Shown: one piece after another, positions 1-5,013 of the stretch | Layout of the letters: each line of letters opens with the position of its first letter | Numbering within the stretch: the stretch's first letter is position 1 | Assembly (NCBI GenBank): GCA_017853785.1 | Contig: JAFMIX010000178.1 | Coordinates: 1-5,013, forward strand | Length of the DNA: 5,013 bases | Direction: 5' to 3' | Origin: Verrucomicrobiales bacterium | Lineage (GTDB): Bacteria > Verrucomicrobiota > Verrucomicrobiia > Limisphaerales > JAFMIX01 | The notes under the pieces: model-generated | The model's database searches: none | What the model was told of the DNA's origin: nothing | Seen by the model: the letters and a program-made list of their open reading frames with translations, nothing else | Position numbers and translations under genes: made by a program

Positions 1-775
1 CGTTGATCTTCACGAGGAAGTTGCGCCCGATGATCATCGGCTCGGACTCGGGGTGGTTGATGTTGTTGGGGATGATGGCGCGGCCGGCGGCGACCTCGGA
101 GCGGACGAACTCGGGGGTGATCTGCGCCGGGATGCGCTGCGGGAAACGATTGAAAATGCCGGGCGTGTAAGGGCTCTGGCCGAGCTGGGAAGAGCCGGCG
201 TGCTGTTTGTTTAGGTCGTTGCGAACGATGTCCTTCGACATCTCGGCAATCTGTGCGCGGCCCAGGTTCTCGCGGATGGCGATGAACTCCATCTCGGGCG
301 TGATGACGCCAGCGCGGGCGTAGGCAAGTTGCGTGACTACTTTGCCCGCCTTGGCGCGGAGCGGGCGGCGGCGTTGCGAGGTGAGCCCGGGGAACTCCAC
401 GAGGCGATTCTTCTCCGCCTTGCTGGCGTATTCGGCGTGCTTGCCGGAGAGATAGCCGTTGTCCTGCGGCTTCACTTCGCGGCCGTCGATCTCTTCGACA
501 TCGCCGCGCTCGCGAATCCACGTGGCACGCAAGGCGGGCAGACCCTGCTCGGATGTGCCGGTGAACGCGGGATCGCCCCACGGCCCGGAGCAGTCATACA
601 CACGCACGGGATCGTTCGGCGTGACCGCGCCGGTGTAGGACTTCGTGGGCGTGACCTCGATCTCGCGCATGGGGACGCGCACGCCGGGGTGCAACGTGCC
701 CTGGACGTAGATCTTCTTGCTGGCGGGGAGCTGTTCGCTGCTGTGCGGTTCGAACGATTCTTTGGTCGCGATCAT
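1..775 (-). CDS. thiC: Phosphomethylpyrimidine synthase ThiC, N-terminal part (runs off the left edge)
   Basis: ThiC converts aminoimidazole ribotide to hydroxymethylpyrimidine phosphate, the pyrimidine half of thiamin, in the cytoplasm. It is a radical-SAM enzyme with a [4Fe-4S] cluster. The minus-strand reading frame gives 258 residues carrying ThiC hallmarks in order: GVRVPMREIEVTPT, VYDCSGPWGDP, RAKAGKVVTQLAYARAGVIT, PEMEFIAIREN, FVRSEVAAGRAIIP, NINHPESEPMIIGRNFLVKIN-like end. The C-terminal cluster-binding cysteines lie outside the window. The start is uncertain. In-frame ATGs exist at 844, 817 and 775 and none has a Shine-Dalgarno. I chose 775 because the 20 bases before it are A-rich and open, while 817 sits 5 bases after a strong hairpin and 844 would put that hairpin inside the gene. 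A 775 start also gives an N-terminus of ordinary length before the conserved KKIYV region. Product identity is very secure; the start is about 50% sure. A TPP riboswitch upstream controls it. Confidence 0.96.
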   Translation of the reverse strand, partial: MIATKESFEPHSSEQLPASKKIYVQGTLHPGVRVPMREIEVTPTKSYTGAVTPNDPVRVYDCSGPWGDPAFTGTSEQGLPALRATWIRERGDVEEIDGREVKPQDNGYLSGKHAEYASKAEKNRLVEFPGLTSQRRRPLRAKAGKVVTQLAYARAGVITPEMEFIAIRENLGRAQIAEMSKDIVRNDLNKQHAGSSQLGQSPYTPGIFNRFPQRIPAQITPEFVRSEVAAGRAIIPNNINHPESEPMIIGRNFLVKIN

Positions 776-821
776 AAACTGGTTCTTGGTTGTTGCGGCG
801 TTCTGTGAGCGTCGCATGGTT

Positions 822-840
822 CGGCGGTCATAGACCGCCG
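822..840. repeat. Perfect inverted repeat (8-bp arms, 3-base loop) in the thiC leader
   Basis: CGGCGGTC, loop ATA, GACCGCCG: a perfect, very GC-rich palindrome between the TPP aptamer and the chosen thiC start. In the thiC mRNA it would form a stable hairpin. No U-run follows on either side, so it is not a canonical intrinsic terminator. Its form (short GC-rich palindrome between functional units) resembles REP/BIME-type repeats. I recall similar GGCGGTCTATGACCGCC palindromes from verrucomicrobial genomes, but that recollection is unverified. It could alternatively be part of the riboswitch expression platform. Confidence 0.75.
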
Positions 841-875
841 CCATAGATGATGCGGGGGAGGGCGGAAGAAGGTTC

Positions 876-967
876 GCTTTCCTACGCCGGCATTACCCGG
901 ATCAGGTTCAAAGGGTCGTCCGCTGCAGCGGACCTCTCAGCCTCACTCAAAGAGGCTCCCCATGGAC
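876..967 (-). ncRNA. TPP riboswitch (thi box) controlling thiC
   Basis: Read on the minus strand, the aptamer is complete. Stem P2 is GCCTC/GAGGC (around 941-956), followed by the invariant CTGAGA (935-940). Then comes a P3 hairpin made of a perfect 16-base palindrome, GTCCGCTGCAGCGGAC (918-933). The conserved ACCCTTTGAACCTGATC block is at 900-916, and GGTAATGCCGGCGTAGG at 881-897, which closes P4/P5. Short TCC/GGA pairing at the outer edge would form P1. Thiamin pyrophosphate binding is known to repress thi genes through such elements. The gap between the aptamer and the thiC start holds a pyrimidine-rich stretch (about 848-868) and the 822-840 hairpin but no intrinsic terminator and no Shine-Dalgarno. 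The repression mechanism is therefore not obvious from sequence. Outer boundaries are approximate. Confidence 0.96.
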
Positions 968-973
968 GGGAGG

Positions 974-1002
974 ACTTTAGGTCCGTGCGGGAGGGGGGTC
1001 AA
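974..1002 (-). promoter_or_regulatory. Sigma70-type promoter for the thiC riboswitch transcript
   Basis: On the minus strand, TTGACC (1002-997) is separated by exactly 17 bases from TAAAGT (979-974). That gives 5/6 and 4/6 matches to the consensus boxes with ideal spacing. The predicted start of transcription, about 7 bases further on near 967, coincides with the 5' edge of the TPP aptamer, which independently supports the call. The promoter sits just downstream of the terminator of the neighbouring Fe-S carrier gene. Confidence 0.75.
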
Positions 1003-1018
1003 GCGTGGCTCAGACGAC

Positions 1019-1074
1019 AAAAAAGCCGCTCCGCATCGCACGGAACGGCCCGTTTTCCGGTGCGGTCTTGCGGC
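1019..1074 (-). terminator. Rho-independent terminator after the Fe-S carrier gene
   Basis: Immediately after the carrier stop codon, the minus strand has GCCGC (1074-1070), which can pair with GCGGC (1029-1025) and is followed directly by six T (1024-1019). Inside, GTGCG (read 1060-1064 on plus) pairs with CGCAC (1037-1041). This is extended by ggaa/ttcc and acgg/ccgt pairings into a long, GC-rich hairpin. A strong stem plus a T-run at the right distance makes it a convincing intrinsic terminator that separates this gene from thiC. Confidence 0.85.
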
Positions 1075-1422
1075 CTACACCTCGAATGATTTGCCACAGC
1101 CGCAACTGTGCTTGGCGTTGGGATTCGTGAGTTTGAATCCGCCGCCGGTCAGGGCATCACTGAAATCCACCACGGTGCCGCGCAGGTATTGGGCGCTGAA
1201 GTCGTCCACCAACAGCGTCACGCCGTGCATCTCGGTGCGTTGATCGCGGTCGCGGGGCTCGTCGAAGGTCATGCCGTATTGCATCCCGGAGCAGCCGCCC
1301 TGTTCCACATAGACGCGGAGGTGCTTGCCTTCGTTCCCGGGCTTGGCGCGCATGGACTGCACCTCGGCGGCGGCGGCTTCGGTGATCTCAACGACGGGCT
1401 GAATGGTGGTGTTCGTTTCCAT
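1075..1422 (-). CDS. erpA: A-type iron-sulfur cluster carrier protein (ErpA/IscA/SufA family)
   Basis: This 115-residue cytoplasmic protein is the usual length for the HesB/IscA/ErpA family, which receives Fe-S clusters from the ISC or SUF scaffold and hands them to client enzymes. The three conserved cluster-binding cysteines are present: Cys44 in GGCSGMQYGMTF, and Cys107 and Cys109 in the C-terminal SCGCGKSFEV. VDFSDALTGGGFKLTNPNA just before the latter is the typical family signature. The ATG at 1422 is preferred over an in-frame TTG at 1434: GGAAG (1432-1428) stands 5 bases before the ATG, the best ribosome site in the window. The family cannot be split into ErpA, IscA or SufA from sequence alone; no other isc or suf gene is visible, which slightly favours the stand-alone ErpA type. 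A strong terminator follows the gene. Adjacent thiC encodes a [4Fe-4S] enzyme and so is a possible client (inference). Confidence 0.93.
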   Translation of the reverse strand: METNTTIQPVVEITEAAAAEVQSMRAKPGNEGKHLRVYVEQGGCSGMQYGMTFDEPRDRDQRTEMHGVTLLVDDFSAQYLRGTVVDFSDALTGGGFKLTNPNAKHSCGCGKSFEV

Positions 1423-1437
1423 GACAACTTCCAAGGC

Positions 1438-1465
1438 AAAGTAACGCGGTGAACGCGGGTGTCAA
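1438..1465 (-). promoter_or_regulatory. Possible promoter for the Fe-S carrier gene
   Basis: On the minus strand a consensus -35 box TTGACA (1465-1460) is followed after 16 bases by TACTTT (1443-1438), a 3/6 match to the -10 consensus. The pair fits entirely in the 48-base gap between the TPR gene stop and the carrier ATG. The predicted transcription start near 1431 would leave only about 9 leader bases and cut into the GGAAG ribosome site, which weakens the call. Co-transcription from the TPR gene is the alternative. Confidence 0.4.
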
Positions 1466-1470
1466 CGCAC

Positions 1471-4089
1471 TCAATCGGAGGTTTTTCGCAACTCTTCCTC
1501 GGCGCGCTCCCGGCGTTTGTCCAATTGCGACTGGAGCGAGGGCAGCTGGGCGGCGAGGGTCCGGCACAGCGGCCCGACTTTTTCCCAGGCCTGCACGGAT
1601 TCCGCCAGCGTGAGGGCCTCCAGTCCGGCGCGTTTCACCCAGAACATGTCGGTGGGTTCGTCCTCCCGGCGGGCGCTGCCGTAGATGACGTTCAAGTAAT
1701 GCTCCATCGCGGCCTGCTGCAATGCGGGGCCGTTGGTGCCATTGAGCAGTTTGGCCTGCCGCTCCAGGGCCAGCCCCAAGCCCACCTCGGCCTCGGCCCG
1801 ATCGGCGAACTCAAGATGGTTGGTTGCGGTGAGGACGCGGCAGTAGGCGTTGGTGGCGAGGTTGTAGTTCTCCAGCGCGTTGGTGGGGTTGAGTCCACCC
1901 AGTTGCAGGAAGCAGTTGCCGATTTTGACCTGCGCCAGCAGAGCGATCCGTTCGTCGGGGAACAGTTGCAGGATCTTGCTGAAGGGTTGCCGGGCCGTCT
2001 CGTAATCCGTCGCGGACATGAGCGCGTCGCCGTAGGCGAAATAGGCCCGGGCCTCAACGCCCGGGGGACACCTCTCGTCGTTGATGAGAGCCGTGAAGTA
2101 GTCCACGGCCTCCTTCAGCGCCCCACGGGCGAGCGCGGCGCGCCCAGCCATCAACTGGGCCTCGAACCGCAAAGGCGAGTCGGGATGCTGCTTGAACACG
2201 AGCTGATAGTCGGTCTCCGCCTTGATGAATTCCTCCTGCCGCAGGTAGTGATCGGCCATCCACCAGCGGGCGAGGGGAGTGAATTCGGTGCCGGGATGGT
2301 TGGCGATGAACCGCGTGAAGCGCTCCAGCGCGTTGGTCTCATCGCCGGTGCGGGCGGTGGCCAGGGCGAGCAGATACTCAGCACGCGGACGTGCCGGTTC
2401 ATCGGGATAATCGGTCAGCCACGACTCGTAGGCAGCGGCGGCGGCGGTCCAGTTCTGCTCCTGCTCGAAGGTGCGGGTGATGGCGAGGCGGACGCCCGCG
2501 CGCAGTTTTGACCCGGGTGATTGCTGGAGAAAGGCTTCCAGCAAGTCCCGACGCTCCGCCGGGTTGGCGCGGGTTTCACCCTCGCGGCTGAAGAGAACCA
2601 GCGCGGGCTCGATCAAGGCGCCGCCGGGATAATCGGCGAGCAGTCGCGCCATCGCCTCGTTGGCGGCCTGGTTGTCATTCACTTCGCGCGCGGACTTGAG
2701 GATCTGGTACAGCGAACTCTCCACGAGACCGCTGCGCACGAGCGGAGAACCCGCCGCCGCGGCCAAAACCAGCTGATAGTTGTTCAAGGCAGCGGGCCAA
2801 TCGCCCTGACGCGCCTGTGCATCGGCCAGCTTGAAGCGGGCGACGGACTGGTCGAGGCCGGGTGGTAGTTTTTCCGTTGCGGCAGTGAAGGCGCTGGCGC
2901 TCTCGTTGACGCGGTCACTCAACCACAAACACCAGCCGCGTCCCAGGTAGGCCCGGCCCGCGACATCCGGCGCGGTGGGTCGGCTGAGGACGGCGTCGAA
3001 TGCTTCCTGAGCCGAAAGCAGCAGACTGGCGGCGGGGGTGCCGTTGGTTACGAGGGATTCGCGCAGGCGCAACTCGCCGATGGTGAGGTTGATCACATCC
3101 GTCGCGACATCGTTGGTGTTCTGCGCGGTGAACACGGCCAGCGTGGTGGCGGCTTCGCTCAGCCGGTTCAGATGGATCAACAAGTCACCCACGCGCAACA
3201 ACGCTTCGCGCTGACGTTCCGCGGGAATTTCGGGGTCCAGATTCAGCTGCCACGCGGCGATGGCGCTTTCGGTCTGGCCGAGCTCCTCATGGATGCCGGC
3301 CTGCAGTGCGCGACCCTCGGCGAGCAGCGGGGAAACGTCGGCGGCCAGCCGGTTCAGGTTTGTGGTCAACGCCAGCGCCGTCGGCAGCTGGTCCTGCGCG
3401 AGAAATATTCTGGCGCGGAGGTAATCGCGCTGCCAGGCGAGCTTGCTGTCGAGCGGCTGGCTGACGAGCGGTTCCAAGGCTTGAGCGGCGTCCCCAAATT
3501 TTTCCTGCGCGATCAGGGCTTCGCACCACAGGAAGCGTCCGCGCACGGAAGCTTCGAGTCCGGGGCTGGCGGCGGCGAGCGATTGGAAGCGGCCATTGGG
3601 GTCCGCCAACAAGTCGACCACGCGCGGCCATTGTTTCAGTCTGGAGCGGGCGGCCGCCTCGGCGACCGTGGCATCCAACAGCCGGGCGGAGTTGGTGAAG
3701 GCGTTGCCGAAGGTGGCGTAGGAGTCCGCCGCCGCCTGAAACTGGCCGCCTTGGAACCGGGCCTCGGCGAGGAAGAACAGGTATTCATCGGCAAAGCGTC
3801 CGGCGGAACCGCGGCCGGTGTTCAGGAGGGCAATGGCCCCGGCGAAGTTGCCCAGATGGATGCGCGACTGGGCCTGCAAGAGGAGCGCCTCGGCCCGGAA
3901 TTCGGAGGCGGGGAACCTGGCGACAAACGCGCCCAACTCACGTTCCGCGCGCGGCCAGGCTTTGCCGTCATAGGCCAGGGTGGCTTCTTGAAACGCTTTT
4001 TCCTCCGCCTTGGTGGCGGCGCAAAGCGGCAGTGCTCCGACTGCGAGGGACAGCCAGAGCCACACGATCTTGCGGAGCCGCGCGAACAT
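1471..4089 (-). CDS. Exported tetratricopeptide-repeat protein, 872 residues
   Basis: I do not recognise a named family. The N-terminus is a classical Sec signal peptide: basic MFARLRK, hydrophobic core IVWLWLSLAVGALPL, and likely cleavage after Ala24 or Ala25 (LCA-A-T). The protein should therefore act in the periplasm. LPLC is not a good lipobox. The rest is an almost continuous array of helical TPR-like hairpins about 33-38 residues apart. The clearest run from about 545 to 715, for example YESWLTDYPDEPARPRAEY, ALERFTRFIANHPGTEF, YQLVFKQHPDSPLRFEA and FSKILQLFPDERIALLA. The pattern of a tyrosine/phenylalanine helix, then xHPDS or xYPD, then a small-residue helix, is that of BamD/CpoB(YbgF)-type repeats. 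The last about 18 residues are highly charged (KRRERAEEELRK). Such arrays are protein-protein scaffolds; the partner is unknown. An in-frame TAA at 4101-4099 makes 4089 the earliest ATG. No Shine-Dalgarno is present. No terminator is seen before the Fe-S carrier gene 48 bases downstream. Confidence 0.9.
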   Translation of the reverse strand: MFARLRKIVWLWLSLAVGALPLCAATKAEEKAFQEATLAYDGKAWPRAERELGAFVARFPASEFRAEALLLQAQSRIHLGNFAGAIALLNTGRGSAGRFADEYLFFLAEARFQGGQFQAAADSYATFGNAFTNSARLLDATVAEAAARSRLKQWPRVVDLLADPNGRFQSLAAASPGLEASVRGRFLWCEALIAQEKFGDAAQALEPLVSQPLDSKLAWQRDYLRARIFLAQDQLPTALALTTNLNRLAADVSPLLAEGRALQAGIHEELGQTESAIAAWQLNLDPEIPAERQREALLRVGDLLIHLNRLSEAATTLAVFTAQNTNDVATDVINLTIGELRLRESLVTNGTPAASLLLSAQEAFDAVLSRPTAPDVAGRAYLGRGWCLWLSDRVNESASAFTAATEKLPPGLDQSVARFKLADAQARQGDWPAALNNYQLVLAAAAGSPLVRSGLVESSLYQILKSAREVNDNQAANEAMARLLADYPGGALIEPALVLFSREGETRANPAERRDLLEAFLQQSPGSKLRAGVRLAITRTFEQEQNWTAAAAAYESWLTDYPDEPARPRAEYLLALATARTGDETNALERFTRFIANHPGTEFTPLARWWMADHYLRQEEFIKAETDYQLVFKQHPDSPLRFEAQLMAGRAALARGALKEAVDYFTALINDERCPPGVEARAYFAYGDALMSATDYETARQPFSKILQLFPDERIALLAQVKIGNCFLQLGGLNPTNALENYNLATNAYCRVLTATNHLEFADRAEAEVGLGLALERQAKLLNGTNGPALQQAAMEHYLNVIYGSARREDEPTDMFWVKRAGLEALTLAESVQAWEKVGPLCRTLAAQLPSLQSQLDKRRERAEEELRKTSD

Positions 4090-4157
4090 GCGCGGACTTT
4101 AAACGAGGGAGGACTCCGAAGGAAGCGATGAAATTGCGCCTGCCCGCCGGAAAACTG

Positions 4158-4186
4158 CTGACACCGCCCGCTGCTGCCGCTAATTT
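4158..4186 (+). promoter_or_regulatory. Candidate sigma70-type promoter for carB
   Basis: CTGACA (4158-4163, 5/6 match to the -35 box) is separated by exactly 17 bases from TAATTT (4181-4186, 3/6 match to the -10 box). Transcription would start near 4193 and give a leader of about 58 bases that contains the heptad repeats. No known arginine or pyrimidine operator, and no attenuator hairpin with a U-run, is visible between it and the start codon. Confidence 0.45.
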
Positions 4187-4213
4187 CCCGCCCGGTTTCG
4201 ACGCGGCATTTTC

Positions 4214-4241
4214 AAACCGCAAATCCGAAACCGGAAACCGT
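4214..4241 (+). repeat. Four tandem 7-bp repeats, consensus AAACCGN, in the carB leader
   Basis: Four heptads abut without gaps at 4214, 4221, 4228 and 4235. Copies 1, 3 and 4 begin AAACCG; copy 2 is AAATCCG. The array ends 9 bases before the carB start codon. It lies downstream of the candidate promoter, so it would be transcribed into the leader. Function is unknown: a protein-binding array, a translation-affecting leader, or a simple-sequence expansion are all possible. Confidence 0.8.
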
Positions 4242-4250
4242 TAATTTCAG

Positions 4251-5013
4251 ATGCCCAAACGCACCGACATCCACACCGTCCTCATCATCGGCGCCGGCCC
4301 CATCATCATCGGGCAGGCGTGCGAATTCGATTACTCCGGCACGCAGGCCTGCAAGGCGCTCAAGGAGGAGGGCTACCGCGTCGTCCTCGTGAACTCGAAC
4401 CCGGCCACGATCATGACCGACCCGGAGTTCGCCGACCGCACCTACATCGAACCCATCACGCCCGAATGCGTGGAGAAAATCATCGTCCGCGAGAAGGAAG
4501 AGATGAAGCGCCTCGGCGCTAAGGGCAAACTCGTTTTGCTCCCAACGCTCGGCGGCCAGACCGCGTTGAACACCTCCATGGCGCTGCACAAGAACGGCGC
4601 GCTGGAGCGGCACGATGTGGAAATGATCGGCGCGAAGCCGGAAGCGATCCACAAGGGCGAAGACCGGTTTGCGTTCAAGGAACTGATGTTGAGCATCGGG
4701 CTGGATGTGCCGATCTCCGGGGTGGCGCACAACATGGAGGAAGCCGTCGCCGTCGCGAAGAAGATCGGGCGTTTCCCCCTCATCATCCGCCCCGCGTTCA
4801 CCCTCGGCGGCACGGGCGGCGGCATCGGTTACAATCAGGAAGAGTTCGAAGCCATCGCCAAGAACGGGATCGAGCTTTCGCCCGTGAGCGAAATCCTCAT
4901 CGAGGAATCGTTGCTCGGCTGGAAGGAGTACGAGATGGAAGTCGTCCGCGACAAGGCCGACAACTGCGTCATCATCTGCTCCATCGAGAACTTCGATCCG
5001 ATGGGCGTCCACA
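4251..5013 (+). CDS. carB: Carbamoyl-phosphate synthase large subunit CarB, N-terminal part (runs off the right edge)
   Basis: CarB makes carbamoyl phosphate from bicarbonate, ammonia (supplied from glutamine by CarA) and two ATP, feeding pyrimidine and arginine synthesis in the cytoplasm. The 254 visible residues start with the textbook MPKRTDIHTVLIIGAGPI, then GQACEFDYSGTQACKALKEE and VNSNPATIMTDPEFAD. They continue through LPTLGGQTALN, MIGAKPEAIHKGEDRF, the ATP-grasp loop RPAFTLGGTGGGIGYN (Arg180) and LLGWKEYEMEVVRDK. Arg139 in EDRF and Arg180 correspond to E. coli Arg129 and Arg169 of the carboxyphosphate domain. Compared with E. coli as I remember it, about 10 extra residues lie between KII (76-78) and LLPT (96-99). 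An in-frame TAA at 4242-4244 makes the ATG at 4251 the earliest start. The nearest SD-like run, GGAAA at 4233, is about 13 bases away and too far to be convincing. carA is not in the window. The open reading frame on the opposite strand is a shadow. Confidence 0.97.
   Translation, partial: MPKRTDIHTVLIIGAGPIIIGQACEFDYSGTQACKALKEEGYRVVLVNSNPATIMTDPEFADRTYIEPITPECVEKIIVREKEEMKRLGAKGKLVLLPTLGGQTALNTSMALHKNGALERHDVEMIGAKPEAIHKGEDRFAFKELMLSIGLDVPISGVAHNMEEAVAVAKKIGRFPLIIRPAFTLGGTGGGIGYNQEEFEAIAKNGIELSPVSEILIEESLLGWKEYEMEVVRDKADNCVIICSIENFDPMGVH

Noticed and set aside
329..808. 159-codon plus-strand open frame
   Set aside because: It lies opposite thiC, whose conserved motifs run through the whole stretch on the minus strand.
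822..840. Palindrome as an intrinsic terminator of the thiC leader
   Set aside because: The stem is strong but no T-run follows it on either strand.
847..1243. Small plus-strand open frames across the riboswitch and the Fe-S carrier
   Set aside because: They cross a complete TPP aptamer, a promoter and a terminator, and run antisense to the carrier gene.
1423..1434. TTG start for the Fe-S carrier at 1434
   Set aside because: The GGAAG ribosome site overlaps that start and is placed correctly for the ATG at 1422.
1459..2511. 350-codon plus-strand open frame opposite the TPR gene
   Set aside because: It is antisense to a long frame with a signal peptide and coherent repeats. Its own translation is G/Q/V-rich low-complexity sequence without recognisable motifs. 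The 319-codon frame at 3172-4131 and the 115-codon frame at 2521-2868 are rejected for the same reason.
4015..4089. Lipoprotein signal (LPLC) in the TPR protein
   Set aside because: Proline at -2 and leucine at -1 do not fit the lipobox, which needs a small residue before the cysteine. An ordinary signal peptidase I site (LCA-A) is better.
4212..5012. Long minus-strand open frame (about 266 codons) opposite carB
   Set aside because: It mirrors the carB codons, its translation is rich in the D/H/R/L patterns of an antisense shadow, and carB on the plus strand is unmistakable.
1..5013. A novel defence, mobile or biosynthetic system
   Set aside because: No transposase, nuclease, CRISPR, toxin-antitoxin or cluster-type gene is visible; all four genes are housekeeping or envelope scaffold types with similar base composition.

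Overview
The window is ordinary bacterial housekeeping DNA, GC-rich and almost fully coding. It holds four protein genes: three read leftward (thiC, an A-type iron-sulfur carrier, a large TPR protein) and one reads rightward (carB). thiC and carB run off the two ends. The genes look bacterial and Gram-negative: ThiC and CarB match the bacterial types, and the TPR protein has a Sec signal peptide. Weak hints point to Verrucomicrobiota (Limisphaerales/Pedosphaera-like): three of four starts lack a Shine-Dalgarno, the TPR protein has many TN-containing loops, and a GGCGGTC/GACCGCC palindrome resembles ones I recall from those genomes. This assignment is inference and was not checked by any search.

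Layout, left to right. Bases 1-775 (minus) are the N-terminal 258 codons of thiC, the HMP-phosphate synthase of thiamin synthesis. Upstream of it lie a perfect 8-bp-arm palindrome (822-840), a complete TPP riboswitch (about 876-967) and a good sigma70-type promoter (974-1002). A rho-independent terminator (1019-1074) then closes the next gene, an ErpA/IscA-type Fe-S carrier (1075-1422, minus). That gene has its own possible promoter in the 48-base gap after the 872-residue TPR gene (1471-4089, minus). A 161-base divergent region (4090-4250) holds a candidate carB promoter and four tandem 7-bp repeats, followed by the first 254 codons of carB (4251 onward, plus).

How the genes work together. 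thiC is a self-contained riboswitch unit, shut down when thiamin pyrophosphate is plentiful, and insulated from the Fe-S carrier gene by a terminator. ThiC is itself a [4Fe-4S] radical-SAM enzyme, so an A-type carrier beside it is functionally sensible, but the sequence shows no shared transcript. The TPR gene and the carrier gene could be co-transcribed because no terminator is visible between them. carB belongs to pyrimidine and arginine synthesis and is divergently transcribed.

I found no convincing undescribed system. The points most worth a second look are the palindrome inside the thiC expression platform, the heptad repeats in the carB leader, the apparently leaderless TPR gene, and a roughly 10-residue insertion in CarB.
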